From positions 52,745 to 116,744 of the forward strand of contig JAHCIH010000005.1 of assembly GCA_026129335.1 (NCBI GenBank): a stretch of DNA of 64,000 nt. The letters are read 5' to 3'. The translations under genes were made by a program, and so were the position numbers. This DNA comes from Anaerolineales bacterium (lineage in GTDB: Bacteria; Chloroflexota; Anaerolineae; Anaerolineales; UBA11579). Positions within the stretch are counted from its first letter, which is position 1. The number at the start of each line of letters is the position of its first letter. Of the stretch, positions 53,002-63,901 are shown one piece after another. The notes beneath the pieces are model-generated. The model was not told the DNA's origin. It worked only from the letters and a program-made list of their open reading frames with translations, and did no database searches.

Positions 53002-53490
53002 TTACCTCTCCAACACCATCACGCTGAAATCAAAATCATTGCGCTCGCCTGCCGTGTAGTCCCGCTGCGAAACCAGCCGCCATTCGGATTCGTCGAAGTC
53101 TGGGAAGAATGTGTCGGCCTCCACCTCGGCGTGGACGCGGGTCAGATACAGGCGGCTGGCCAGCGGCAGCGCCGCGGCGAAGACCTGCCCACCGCCGATG
53201 ACGAAGAGCTCGTCCTCGCCGGCGGCCTCGGCCAGCCGGAGGCCGGCGGCCAGCGACCCGGCTACCTGCGCGTCCGGCGGCTGGAAGCCCGCGTCCCGCG
53301 AGAGCACTATGAGCTTCCGTCCCGGGAGCTTGCCCGCAGTGGCCTCGTAGGTCACCCGGCCCATGAGCACATGGTGTCCCATGGTCAGGCGGCGGAAATG
53401 GCGCAAGTCATCGCCGAGGTGCCAGGGCATGCCGCCGCGCAGGCCGATGCCGCCGCGGCGGTCCATGGCAACGACGAGGGAAACCTGCAT
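53002..53490 (-). CDS. folA: Dihydrofolate reductase
   Basis: Regenerates tetrahydrofolate, 162 residues. The start VSLVVAMDRRGGIGLRGGMPWHLGDDLRHFRRLTMGHHVLMGRVTYE is unmistakable; the catalytic Asp is in WHLGDDLRHF. The NADPH-binding GRKLIVLSRD and VIGGGQVF motifs follow. It overlaps the stop of thyA by one base, and the two form a classic thymidylate cycle operon: ThyA produces dihydrofolate and FolA recycles it. Confidence 0.97.
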   Translation of the reverse strand: MQVSLVVAMDRRGGIGLRGGMPWHLGDDLRHFRRLTMGHHVLMGRVTYEATAGKLPGRKLIVLSRDAGFQPPDAQVAGSLAAGLRLAEAAGEDELFVIGGGQVFAAALPLASRLYLTRVHAEVEADTFFPDFDESEWRLVSQRDYTAGERNDFDFSVMVLER

Positions 53491-54284
53491 CAGACGGCCA
53501 CCGGCGCTTTGATGTGCGGGTGGGCCTGATAGTCCAACAGGGTGAAATCGCTATAGGCGAAGTCGAAGATGGAGCGCACGTCAGGATTCAGCTGCATGCG
53601 CGGCAGGGCATAAGGCTGGCGAGCCAGTTGTTCGCCGGCCTGCTCAAAGTGGTTGCTGTACAGGTGGCAGTCGCCCAGGCTGATGATCAATTCGCCCGGC
53701 CCCAGGTCGCAGACCTGGGCCATCATCAGGGTCAGCAGTGCGTAGGAAGCAATGTTGAAGGGCAGGCCGAGGAAGATGTCCGCCGAGCGCTGGTACATCT
53801 GGCAGGAGAGCTTGCCCTCAGCCACATAGAACTGGAAGAGCAGGTGGCAGGGCGGCAGAGCCATCTGCTCCAGTTGGCCCACGTTCCAGGCGCTGACCAT
53901 CAGGCGCCGTGAGTTCGGGTTGCGCCGGATCTGCGCGACCACTTCGGCGATCTGGTCCACCGCGCCGCCATCCGCCGCCGGCCAGCTGCGCCACTGCACG
54001 CCGTACACTGGGCCTAGTTCGCCATCCGCGTCGGCCCACTCGTCCCAGATGCGCACGCCGTTCTCTTTGAGGTAGGCGATGTTGCTCTCGCCGCGCAGGA
54101 ACCAGAGCAGTTCGTAGGCGATGGACTTGAAATGCAGTTTTTTGGTGGTCAGCAGGGGGAAGCCAGCTTGCAAGTCAAAGCGCAACTGGCGGCCAAAAAC
54201 AGAGCGCGTGCCGGTGCCAGTGCGGTCGCCTTTTTCGACGCCGTCTTCAAGCACTTCACGCATCAAGTCCAGGTAGGTTTGCAT
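53490..54284 (-). CDS. thyA: Thymidylate synthase
   Basis: Methylates dUMP to dTMP using methylenetetrahydrofolate, 264 residues, the same as E. coli ThyA. The nucleophile Cys is in [13 protein letters not shown], and the dUMP-binding [20 protein letters not shown] and phosphate-binding [11 protein letters not shown] motifs are intact. A TATAAT box on the minus strand (54312-54307) lies 22 bases upstream of the ATG. folA follows with a one-base overlap. Confidence 0.98.
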   Translation of the reverse strand: MQTYLDLMREVLEDGVEKGDRTGTGTRSVFGRQLRFDLQAGFPLLTTKKLHFKSIAYELLWFLRGESNIAYLKENGVRIWDEWADADGELGPVYGVQWRSWPAADGGAVDQIAEVVAQIRRNPNSRRLMVSAWNVGQLEQMALPPCHLLFQFYVAEGKLSCQMYQRSADIFLGLPFNIASYALLTLMMAQVCDLGPGELIISLGDCHLYSNHFEQAGEQLARQPYALPRMQLNPDVRSIFDFAYSDFTLLDYQAHPHIKAPVAV

Positions 54285-54306
54285 GGGTTGGCTTCCCTAA
54301 AGCCCA

Positions 54307-54312
54307 ATTATA
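54307..54312 (-). promoter_or_regulatory. -10 box of the thyA-folA operon
   Basis: TATAAT on the minus strand, 22 bases before the thyA ATG. No strong -35 hexamer is visible 16-18 bases upstream. Confidence 0.45.
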
Positions 54313-54375
54313 GGGCTTCTGCGTAGTTATGCACTGGCTACCTGCAGTCGCCGCTTTTTTAAACCATCGCAGCAA

Positions 54376-54420
54376 TAGCCCTGAGCTAGCCAACGCTTCG
54401 CGTTAGCTAGCTCAGGGCTA
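54376..54420. repeat. Large imperfect palindrome at the ribF stop
   Basis: TAGCCCTGAGCTAGC begins a 21-base arm (54376-54396) that pairs with 54400-54420 around a TTC loop, with one C/T difference that is still a G-T wobble. It overlaps the ribF stop and lies in the ribF-thyA gap. It may act as a terminator-like or REP-type element; it lacks a T-run. Confidence 0.75.
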
Positions 54421-55344
54421 CACAGTGAGATGTTGGCGCGCCGCGGCGATGTCGCGTTGGATCTGCGCCAGCAGCGCTTCCACGCCCTCGAAGCGCTGCT
54501 CGGCGCGCAGGCGGGCGAGGAACTCCAGGCGCAAGGTCTCGCCGTAGAACTCGCCGCCCGCATAGTCCAGTAGGTGCGCCTCGACCACCGGCGCGGGGGG
54601 TGCATCCTCGAAGGTGGGCCGCAGGCCCACGTTGGTCACCGCGCCCCAGCTTCGCTCGCCCATAGCGGCGCGGGTCACATAGACACCATTGGCCGGCAAG
54701 GCCAGTTTGGCGTCCACGGCGATATTCGCCGTGGGGACGCCGATGCCGCGGCCGCGCTGCGCGCCGGCGACCACTTCGCCCGCCAGGGCGAAGGGCCGCC
54801 CCAGCAGCCGGGCGGCTGGCTCCACCGCGCCTTCAGCCAACAGAGCACGGATGCGCGAGGAAGACACCGGCGCGCCATCCAGTTCCAGAGCGGGCACGAC
54901 CTGCATGACAAAGTCCATCTCCACGCCAAAACCCTGCAGAGCGGTGAAGTCGCCCTCGCGGTTGCGCCCCAATGCAAAATCGTGGCCCACCCACAGCTGC
55001 TCAAGGCCCAATTGGGCCTTGAGCAGCGCCACGAAATCCCGAGCGCTGGTGGCCGCCGTCTCGCGGGTGAAAGGATGAGTTACCAGCACGTCCACCCCCT
55101 GCGCGGCCAACAAGGCGGCCTGCTCCTGGCGGCTGCTCAGGTAAAAGCCGCTGCGCGGGCCGCGCAGCACTTCCTCGGGATGGGGGTCGAAAGTAAGCAC
55201 AACTGCCGGGGCGCCCTTGGCGTGCGCTCCGGCAGTCAGTTGACTCAGTATCTGCTGGTGACCCAAATGCACGCCGTCAAAGGCGCCGATGGTCAGCCAG
55301 GCATGTTCAGCGTGGGCGGCGTGCAGCGAGGCGAAGTGCTGCAT
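54418..55344 (-). CDS. ribF: Bifunctional riboflavin kinase/FAD synthetase
   Basis: Makes FMN and FAD from riboflavin, 308 residues. The adenylyltransferase half starts WLTIGAFDGVHLGHQQIL (the GxFDGxHxGH motif). The riboflavin kinase half holds GRGIGVPTANIAV and the strand-rich GVYVTRAAMGERSWGAVTNVGLRPTFE, with VEAHLLDYAGGEFYGETLRLEFL near the end. It is last in the nusA-infB-truB-type operon, a position common in bacteria. Confidence 0.95.
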   Translation of the reverse strand: MQHFASLHAAHAEHAWLTIGAFDGVHLGHQQILSQLTAGAHAKGAPAVVLTFDPHPEEVLRGPRSGFYLSSRQEQAALLAAQGVDVLVTHPFTRETAATSARDFVALLKAQLGLEQLWVGHDFALGRNREGDFTALQGFGVEMDFVMQVVPALELDGAPVSSSRIRALLAEGAVEPAARLLGRPFALAGEVVAGAQRGRGIGVPTANIAVDAKLALPANGVYVTRAAMGERSWGAVTNVGLRPTFEDAPPAPVVEAHLLDYAGGEFYGETLRLEFLARLRAEQRFEGVEALLAQIQRDIAAARQHLTV

Positions 55345-55350
55345 AAGCCC

Positions 55351-56289
55351 TTAGGACATGAAGACTTTGCGCGGCTGCCATTCCTCGCCGTCCACTTCGA
55401 TCACGGCGACCAGGTCGCCCTGTTCGCTGACCGCGCGGGCCAGCCCGGTGGCGTCCGCGGCAGCCGGAATGCGATGGCCGTTGCGCACCTTCTCCAGCAT
55501 CTCGGCATCCAGCTCGATCGCCGGCCAATCGGCCAGCGCCTCGGCGGCGGGGATCAGGTACTGCGCCCAGGTGCCGGTCTCGAAGGCTTCGCGCAGGCGG
55601 CGCAGCGAGACCGCGTCGCGCAGGGTGAAGCGCCCACTGCGCGTGCGGCGCAAACCGACCAGGTGGGCGCCCACGCCCAGCTTCTCGCCGATGTCATTGG
55701 CCAGCGAGCGGATGTACGTGCCGGAGGAACAGTGCACGTCCACCACCACTTCGGGCAGCGCCCATTCGAGCAGCTCCAGGCTGTGCACCTGGATGATGCG
55801 CGGGGTCAGCTCCACTTCTTCGCCGCGGCGGGCCATGTCGTAGGCGCGCTGGCCCTGCACGCGCACCGCGGAGTAGGCCGGCGGAGTCTGCTCAATCTCC
55901 CCGGTGAACTGCTCCAACAGCTTGGTGAAATCCTCGCGTTCCACATCCACCGGAACCTCGGGCTGGGTGATGGTGCCCTCGGCATCGTAGGTATCTGTGG
56001 AGGAGCCCAGGCGGATGGTGGCCTGGTAGCGCTTGTCCTCGGCAGAGACGAACTCGCTGAGCCGCACTGCCGGGCCGATGAGCACCACCAGCACGCCGGA
56101 GGCACGCGGATCCAGCGTGCCGGTGTGGCCGGCGCGGCGGATGCCGGTGCCGCGGCGGATGATCTGCACCACGTCGTGAGAAGTCAGCCCAACGGGCTTG
56201 TCCACCACCAGCACACCGGAAACCAGGTTGCTGACTTGGCCTGATTCCCCCTGGCCGCCCCCGGAGTTGTATTGGAAGTTGTTCTGCAT
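55351..56289 (-). CDS. truB: tRNA pseudouridine-55 synthase
   Basis: Makes the universal pseudouridine at tRNA position 55, 312 residues. The catalytic Asp is D60 in GHTGTLDPRASGVL, preceded by VDKPVGLTSHDVV. The KRYQATIRLGSSTDTYDAEG and CSSGTYIRSLANDIG segments are family hallmarks. The first 20 residues are Gln/Gly/Asn-rich and may be an extension. It lies 6 bases upstream of ribF and 37 bases downstream of the DHH phosphoesterase gene. Confidence 0.96.
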   Translation of the reverse strand: MQNNFQYNSGGGQGESGQVSNLVSGVLVVDKPVGLTSHDVVQIIRRGTGIRRAGHTGTLDPRASGVLVVLIGPAVRLSEFVSAEDKRYQATIRLGSSTDTYDAEGTITQPEVPVDVEREDFTKLLEQFTGEIEQTPPAYSAVRVQGQRAYDMARRGEEVELTPRIIQVHSLELLEWALPEVVVDVHCSSGTYIRSLANDIGEKLGVGAHLVGLRRTRSGRFTLRDAVSLRRLREAFETGTWAQYLIPAAEALADWPAIELDAEMLEKVRNGHRIPAAADATGLARAVSEQGDLVAVIEVDGEEWQPRKVFMS

Positions 56290-56326
56290 CTAAAGGTCGT
56301 CCTTTTGTCCTTTATTGTCTTTTGCG

Positions 56327-57289
56327 TCAGGCCGGCACGCCCTGCATGGCGGCGCGAGTGGCCTGCAATACACGTTGCTGCACCTCGGCCAGGCTGCCGG
56401 CCTGGTTGGCGCCGGCGGCGGCCACATGCCCGCCGCCGCCGAACTGGGCGGCGATGCGCGAGACGTCTATGTCGCCCTGGCTGCGCCAGCTCATCTTCAC
56501 CTGGTTGTCGTGCTGTTCGACGAACAACACCACCACGGCGGCCCCTTCGACAAAGGCGATGTTGTTGATCAGCTCGGCGTCGTCGTTGCCCGGGTAGCCG
56601 GTTTCGCTGCGGTCAGCCAGCGAGAGCGTCGTCCACACCAAATCGCCCTCGCGCTGCAATTTGCTCAACCCGGCGCCCCAGTAGCGCAGTGCGGCGAACG
56701 AGCGGCGCAGCAAGGCGCGCTCGTAGAGCGACGGCAGGTCGGCGCCCATCTCCACCAGGTCGGCGGCGATGCGCAGCGCCTTGGGGTTCATGTTCGAGGT
56801 GTGGAAACCAATGGTGTCGGTGAGGATGCCGGTGAGCAGCGCCTCGGGCACGCCGGGGGCGAAGTCCAGCCCTAGGGTGGGCAGGTGTTCGGCCAACATC
56901 GCACAGGTGGCGACCGAGGCGGGATCGATGAGATTGAGCTGCCCGAAGCGCGTGTTGGTCACATGGTGGTCGATGTTGATGTGCACTTCCGGGAAGCCTT
57001 GCAGGGATTCGCCGGTGCGCTCCTGGGCGGCAGCGTCCAGCGCCACCACCAGGTCCGCGGGGCCTTGTGCCCGGCGGACGATTTGCTCAACGCCTTGCAG
57101 ATGGTCGAAGCCTTCGGGCAGTCCGTCAGGGAGCACCATTTGCACTTGCTTGCCCTGGGCCTGCAAAGCCAGGCCCAGGCCCAACACGGAGCAAATCGCG
57201 TCGCCGTCCGGGCGTACATGCGAAACAATCAGGATGCTTTGGGCGCCCTGCAGCCACTGGCGCGCCTGCTTGAGCAGCGAAGTATCCAC
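56327..57289 (-). CDS. nrnA: DHH-family phosphoesterase (NrnA-like oligoribonuclease/pAp phosphatase)
   Basis: Degrades short RNA oligomers and dephosphorylates pAp, 320 residues. Metal ligands are in SHVRPDGDAICS (D28, D30), a central Asp in VVALDAAAQE, and the DHH motif in INIDHHVTN. The C-terminal DHHA1 domain ends in FGGGGHVAAAG. NrnA-like genes are common between rbfA and truB in this operon. It overlaps rbfA by one base. Confidence 0.93.
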   Translation of the reverse strand: MDTSLLKQARQWLQGAQSILIVSHVRPDGDAICSVLGLGLALQAQGKQVQMVLPDGLPEGFDHLQGVEQIVRRAQGPADLVVALDAAAQERTGESLQGFPEVHINIDHHVTNTRFGQLNLIDPASVATCAMLAEHLPTLGLDFAPGVPEALLTGILTDTIGFHTSNMNPKALRIAADLVEMGADLPSLYERALLRRSFAALRYWGAGLSKLQREGDLVWTTLSLADRSETGYPGNDDAELINNIAFVEGAAVVVLFVEQHDNQVKMSWRSQGDIDVSRIAAQFGGGGHVAAAGANQAGSLAEVQQRVLQATRAAMQGVPA

Positions 57290-57654
57290 TATTCTTCCTG
57301 GGGATCCTCGTCCTTGTTCAGCGACGAAATCAGGTCTTCGATACGGGCGGCGTTTTCAGGGGTGGGGTCCCATACGAAGCGCAGATAGGGGAAGACGCGC
57401 AGGTCGCTGCGCTGGGCCAGCTGAGTGCGCAGGAAGCCGGAAGCGTGCTTGAAGCCTTCGAGTACCTCGGCGCTGCGCTCCACGCCTTCCAGGGCGGAGA
57501 CAAAAATGCTGGCCTGGCTCAACTCGCGGTCTACGCGCACATCGGTGATGAAAACCCCCTGCAGGCGCGGGTCGGTCACCTCAAAGAGCAGAATCTCCGA
57601 GAGCATTTCCTGTATTCCCTTTGCGATGCGGGCAGCTCGAGACTGTGAAACCAT
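57289..57654 (-). CDS. rbfA: Ribosome-binding factor A
   Basis: 30S maturation factor of 121 residues with the KH-like fold. Typical segments are RAARIAKGIQEMLSEILLFEVTDPRL at the start, ITDVRVDRELSQASIFVS in the middle, and FLRTQLAQRSDLRVFPYLRFVWD near the end. It follows infB by 43 bases and overlaps the DHH gene by one base. Confidence 0.96.
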   Translation of the reverse strand: MVSQSRAARIAKGIQEMLSEILLFEVTDPRLQGVFITDVRVDRELSQASIFVSALEGVERSAEVLEGFKHASGFLRTQLAQRSDLRVFPYLRFVWDPTPENAARIEDLISSLNKDEDPQEE

Positions 57655-57697
57655 GTGCGTGACCCTGTATCAGATAAACGAGCGGTGACGGCAACCG

Positions 57698-59512
57698 TTA
57701 TTGCACGGCGACCAATTCACGCACATAGCACTGGATGATATCGCCTTCTTTGAAGTCGTTGAATTCTTTGAGGTTGATACCACACTCAAAGCCTTCGCGC
57801 ACTTCTTTGACGTCATCCTTCTCGTGTTTCAGCGAAGTCAATTCGCCGTCGAAAATCACTTTATCATCGCGCACGATGCGCACCAGCGCATTGCGGCGCA
57901 ACTCGCCTTCGGTCACCCGGCACCCGGCGATTTTGCCGAAGCGGCTGATCTTGAAGACCTGCTGCACCACGGCCTTGCCCAGCAAGCGTTCCTTTAGCTC
58001 GGGCTCCAGCATGCCTTTGAGTGCCTTTTCGACGTCTTCGGTCATGCGGTAGATAATGTCGTAGAGGCGGATGGAGACGCCCTCCGCTTCGGCCTGGCGC
58101 ATCACCGCCGCATCAGCTTCCACGTTGAAGCCGAGCACAATGGCCTTGGAGGCCGCTGCCAGGGCCACATCGCTCTCGCTGATGTTGCCGGTGCCGGTGT
58201 GCAGGATGTGCACGCCGATCTGGCCCACCTTGTCGTCGGCCTTCATATCCCCCAGAGAGGAGACGATGGGCTCCAACGAGCCCTGCACGTCAGCCTTGAC
58301 CACCAGGCGCAGCTCACGCACTTTGCCGGCCTGGAACGCAGCGAACATACCCTCCAGGGTCAGCGAGCCGCTGGCCTGGCCTTTCTCCTGCTTCTCCTTC
58401 TCGGAGCGCTCGCTGACCAAGGCGCGGGCCTCGCGCTCGGTCTCGACGGTGCGAAAAGGCTCGCCTGCGGCGGGCACGTCGTTGAGGCCCAATACGGAAA
58501 TCGGCGTGGAGGGGCCGGCTTGCTCCAGTTTTTGGCCGGAGAAGTCGAACATGGCGCGCAGGCGGCCGTAGGCCGTGCCCACCACGACGATCTCGCCAAC
58601 CTTCAGCGTGCCGTTCTGCACCAGTAGCGTGGCAATCACGCCGCGCGAGGGGTCGCGCTCGGCTTCGATCACAGTGCCGAAGATATCCCCATCTGGGTTG
58701 GCCAAAATCTCGGTGTTGTCGGCGACCAGCTGGATGGCTTCCAGCAAGTCTTGCAGGCCGGTGCGCTCCTTGGCAGAAACAGGCACCACAATCGTGTCAC
58801 CGTCCCAATCGTCGGGCACCAGGCCGCTCTCGGCCAACTGCTGCTTGACCCGCTCCGGGTTGGCGTTGGGGCGGTCGATCTTGGTCATGGCGACCACCAT
58901 CGGCACGCGCGCCGCGCGGGCGTGGGCCAGGGCCTCTTTGGTCTGCGGCATCACGCCATCGTCGGCCGCCACCACCAGCACAACTACGTCGGCGCCTTGC
59001 GCGCCGCGCGAACGCATCGCGGTGAAAGCGGCATGGCCGGGCGTATCCAGGAAAGTGATCAGGCGGTCCTTGTGGGTCGCCTGGTAGGCGCCGATGTGTT
59101 GGGTAATGCCGCCGGCCTCCTGGCTGACCACGGAAGTCTGGCGAATGGCATCCAGCAGGGTGGTCTTGCCATGGTCCACGTGGCCCAGGATGGTAACCAC
59201 TGGCGGGCGCGGTTTAAGGTTCTGCTTGTCCTCGCTGGCGATCAGCTGGCGCCACAGCGGCACTTCGCCGGTGTCCTGAGTCTCCAGTTGGTCGAGCTGC
59301 TGCATGCTGGCTTCGAAGCCCAGCTCGGCAGCCACAATCGCAGCCGTGTCGAAGTCGATCTGCTGGTTGATGTTGGCCATCACCCCATTGGACATCAGGG
59401 TTTTGATGATCTGTATCGGGCTGGCTTCCAACAAATCAGCCAATTCCCGCACGGTCAGGCTGCCCGGGAGTTCAATGGTTTTTATTTGTTTTTCAGTCAC
59501 ATTCTCAGCCAT
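57698..59512 (-). CDS. infB: Translation initiation factor IF-2
   Basis: GTPase that places initiator tRNA on the ribosome, 604 residues. It is a short version: one IF2-N domain (about 12-65) and no long charged N-terminal region. G motifs are GHVDHGKTT (G1), DTPGHAAF (G3) and MTKIDRPN (G4). Domains II to IV follow, ending in the tRNA-binding C2 domain with [23 protein letters not shown]. It is preceded by ylxR and followed by rbfA, the normal order. Confidence 0.97.
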   Translation of the reverse strand: MAENVTEKQIKTIELPGSLTVRELADLLEASPIQIIKTLMSNGVMANINQQIDFDTAAIVAAELGFEASMQQLDQLETQDTGEVPLWRQLIASEDKQNLKPRPPVVTILGHVDHGKTTLLDAIRQTSVVSQEAGGITQHIGAYQATHKDRLITFLDTPGHAAFTAMRSRGAQGADVVVLVVAADDGVMPQTKEALAHARAARVPMVVAMTKIDRPNANPERVKQQLAESGLVPDDWDGDTIVVPVSAKERTGLQDLLEAIQLVADNTEILANPDGDIFGTVIEAERDPSRGVIATLLVQNGTLKVGEIVVVGTAYGRLRAMFDFSGQKLEQAGPSTPISVLGLNDVPAAGEPFRTVETEREARALVSERSEKEKQEKGQASGSLTLEGMFAAFQAGKVRELRLVVKADVQGSLEPIVSSLGDMKADDKVGQIGVHILHTGTGNISESDVALAAASKAIVLGFNVEADAAVMRQAEAEGVSIRLYDIIYRMTEDVEKALKGMLEPELKERLLGKAVVQQVFKISRFGKIAGCRVTEGELRRNALVRIVRDDKVIFDGELTSLKHEKDDVKEVREGFECGINLKEFNDFKEGDIIQCYVRELVAVQ

Positions 59513-59581
59513 AGTGCACCAATCCTTCTCCCCTATTCCCCCCTCAACAAGTTATTTTACCGCGCCCTATGGGCCGGTAAA

Positions 59582-59878
59582 TTAATTCTTCTCAACCACG
59601 GAACGGTAATACCCTTCCAGGCGCTCACGGTCCTCCGCGGTCAGTGCGGTGCGCAGCGCTTTGTCCAGCGCGCCGCGCAGGCCGCGCTGCCAGCACTCCG
59701 CTTCCAAATGCAGGTAAGCCCCGCGCCCGGGGCGCTTGCCTTGCTCGTCCACGAAGACGCCTTCAGGCGTGCGCACCAAGCGCACCAGGGTGCGCTTGGC
59801 TTGCACGGCCCGGCAGGCCACGCAGGTGCGCTGCGGAACGTGCTTGACGCGCGGGGCTGCGGACTTGGCCTTGCTCAT
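59582..59878 (-). CDS. ylxR: YlxR (DUF448) family RNA-binding protein
   Basis: 98 residues. The family motif RTCVACRAVQAKRTLVRLVRTPEG is followed by GKRPGRGAYLH. YlxR is a small nucleic acid-binding protein; in some bacteria it interacts with RNase P RNA or alters transcription of many genes. It lies between nusA (14 bases) and infB (69 bases), its standard position. Confidence 0.94.
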   Translation of the reverse strand: MSKAKSAAPRVKHVPQRTCVACRAVQAKRTLVRLVRTPEGVFVDEQGKRPGRGAYLHLEAECWQRGLRGALDKALRTALTAEDRERLEGYYRSVVEKN

Positions 59879-59892
59879 CGCTCACCTGCTGG

Positions 59893-61812
<1,920 letters not shown>

Positions 61813-61915
61813 ATCCTTCTCTCCTTGCTCTTTCGCCATCACCCCTAATTAAGCAGAAAAGTGGGGGTTGCCCACTTCCGGTCGTTGCTGCTATGGGGTG
61901 CTGTCGAACGCTGAG

Positions 61916-61944
61916 ATTGTAGCATCAAAAAAACCGAGTGGCAA
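61916..61944 (-). promoter_or_regulatory. Promoter of the nusA operon
   Basis: TTGCCA (61944-61939) and TACAAT (61921-61916) are separated by 17 bases on the minus strand. The leader would be about 95 bases, room for autoregulation by NusA. rimP, usually first in this operon, is absent here. Confidence 0.78.
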
Positions 61945-61963
61945 GAGGAACCGCGCCAATCTT

Positions 61964-62506
61964 TTAAGTTTCGCTCAGGTCTTTGAGCATGCGCCAGCCG
62001 GGTTCGCTCACCTCACGCAACTGGCCCAGGTGGTCGTAGTAGCTCCACTCGCCGGCTACAGTACCAATCGCCCGGTAGCTGTGCCGCCGGTAGAAGCGCA
62101 GGGCGGCCGGGTTGTCGTGGGCCACATGCAGGCAGGCCTGGCGGAAGTCGCGAGCCAGCAAATCGGCCTCGGTGTGGGCCAGCAAGCGGCTGCCCAGGCC
62201 GCGGCCGCGCAGCTCGGCGCGCACCCGAAACGAGTGGATGAATGCGCGCCGCCCACCGTCGGCGGCGCTGGGGTCGGCCTCGCTGGAGAGCTGCACGAAA
62301 AGCTGGGCAAGGGCGCGCCCAGCGGCCTCTTCGGCCAGCCACATCAGCGCCAGCCCGCGGCGCGCGCGGGCAAATACCTGAGCATAGACCTTGCGGAAAT
62401 GGGCGTATTCGCCCTCCCACTCCAGAGCGGGCAAATCGGCTTCAGTGGCCAGGCGCAGGGTCAGCCCTTCCAGCCAGGTCGCAGCGGCGGTCTCAGTGGC
62501 CTTCAC
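61964..62506 (-). CDS. GNAT family N-acetyltransferase
   Basis: 180-residue acetyltransferase. The acetyl-CoA loop is RVRAELRGRGLGSRLLAHTEADLLA, preceded by the beta strand AFIHSFRV and followed by ACLHVAHDNPAALRFYRRHSYRAIG, the usual end of the fold. The acceptor is unknown. GTG at 62506 is chosen because it falls inside the end of cca with AGG upstream; the longer open frame upstream overlaps cca completely. Confidence 0.87.
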   Translation of the reverse strand: MKATETAAATWLEGLTLRLATEADLPALEWEGEYAHFRKVYAQVFARARRGLALMWLAEEAAGRALAQLFVQLSSEADPSAADGGRRAFIHSFRVRAELRGRGLGSRLLAHTEADLLARDFRQACLHVAHDNPAALRFYRRHSYRAIGTVAGEWSYYDHLGQLREVSEPGWRMLKDLSET

Positions 62507-63824
62507 GTTTGAGCAACCTTTCCAGCAAGGCGGTTTCCTGGCGGGCGCTGCGCACTTCGCCATCCAGCCAGGCCGCCCGCAGCTGGGCGAGGATGCGCGC
62601 ATAGGCGGGGCCCTGCGGAAGGCCGCGGCGCTGCAGGGCGTGGCCATCGGTGCGCGGGGCCACCTGCCGCCAGCGGCGGGCGTAGCTTTGCAGTGCATCG
62701 CCCAAAGGGGTACCGCGCCGGCTGAGCCACAGCGCGTAGACCGCCAGCAGCGGCTCCTGCTCCAACTCGGCGGTCAGGCGGCTGGGCCGCATGGCGGCCA
62801 GGCGGCCGGCGCGGGCGCGCAGCCGCGCCGCGCCCAGGGCCGCGGCGCGCGGGCCGCTCTTGAAGCGCAAGCGCTTGGTCAGCGCCTGCACCGCCGCCTC
62901 CGGCAGCCACATCAGCCAAAGGACGAAGGGCAAATCGGGCAGGGCATCCGCATCCAGGGACCAATAGGCCGGCGGCGGTTTGCGGGCGGCCGCGTCACGC
63001 AGGGCCGTGGCGGCCCCGCGCGGCAGGCGCAGCCCGGGATGGATGCGCGCCAACAACCCGGCGCGCTGCATGGCGGCCAATACCTCGGCGCGGCGCTCCT
63101 CTTTCAGGGTGAGTTCCAGCTCATGGTGGGTGCGCGCGCCGGAGAGCAAGGACAGCCCATCTCGATGGGCTCGCAATTGCTGCTGGGTGCCCGCCTCGAG
63201 GCGGAAACCCAGCCGCCCCGCCAAGCGCAAAGCGCGCAGCATGCGGGTGGGGTCGTCCACGAACGAATCGGTGTGCAGGGTACGCAGCCAGCCGCGGCGC
63301 AGGTCATCCAGGCCGCCGAAGGGGTCCAGCAGTTGCCCGGCCGCGGGGCTATCCAAACGCAGCGCCAGGGTGTTGATCGTGAAGTCGCGGCGGGCCTGGT
63401 CCGCGGCCAGGTTAGCCAATACCACCTTAGGCAGCGCCGCCGGCTTGGGGTAACTCTCGCGACGGGCGGAAATCAGGTCCAGGTCGGCCGGCAAGTCTTT
63501 GCCCGGGGGCAGGTGCCATACCGCCGTGCGGAAATTGGCGTGTGTATCCAGCTTCCCGCCGTACAGAGCGACCAGCTTGCGGCCAAAGCGGATCGCATCG
63601 CCCTCCAGCACCAGGTCGAGGTCCAGGCTGGGCAGACCCAGAAACAGATCGCGCACAAAACCGCCCACCAGGTAGATGGGCAGGCCTCCGCCCTCGGCTG
63701 TCGCCACAATGCGCTCCAGCAGGCGGCGGGTCGCGGCCGGCAGCGTCGCGAGGGCGCGCTTCAATGGCAGGCGCGCTGGGTCGCCGGACTGCATCTCACT
63801 GATGAGCTCAAGTTGTTTCGCCAC
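62493..63824 (-). CDS. cca: CCA tRNA nucleotidyltransferase/poly(A) polymerase family
   Basis: Class II nucleotidyltransferase that adds or repairs tRNA CCA ends, 443 residues. The head domain has YLVGGFVRDLFLGLPSLDLDLVLEG, the classic GG...D.D signature, followed by ARRDFTINTLAL and GLDDLRRGWLRTL, where the last recalls the nucleotide-selecting segment. The C-terminal part is helical. The start is GTG at 63824, 9 bases after a TACTAT box, with no ribosome site, suggesting a leaderless transcript. It overlaps the acetyltransferase gene by 14 bases. Confidence 0.94.
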   Translation of the reverse strand: MAKQLELISEMQSGDPARLPLKRALATLPAATRRLLERIVATAEGGGLPIYLVGGFVRDLFLGLPSLDLDLVLEGDAIRFGRKLVALYGGKLDTHANFRTAVWHLPPGKDLPADLDLISARRESYPKPAALPKVVLANLAADQARRDFTINTLALRLDSPAAGQLLDPFGGLDDLRRGWLRTLHTDSFVDDPTRMLRALRLAGRLGFRLEAGTQQQLRAHRDGLSLLSGARTHHELELTLKEERRAEVLAAMQRAGLLARIHPGLRLPRGAATALRDAAARKPPPAYWSLDADALPDLPFVLWLMWLPEAAVQALTKRLRFKSGPRAAALGAARLRARAGRLAAMRPSRLTAELEQEPLLAVYALWLSRRGTPLGDALQSYARRWRQVAPRTDGHALQRRGLPQGPAYARILAQLRAAWLDGEVRSARQETALLERLLKREGH

Positions 63825-63833
63825 GGGCTAATG

Positions 63834-63839
63834 ATAGTA
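63834..63839 (-). promoter_or_regulatory. -10-like box before cca
   Basis: TACTAT on the minus strand, 9 bases before the GTG start of cca. No clear -35 is present. Confidence 0.4.
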
Positions 63840-63901
63840 GAGAGCAGCGTTTGGAAGATTGCAGAAACAGGAGCAATCTCTTTGTGCCCCTTTTGCTGCT
63901 G

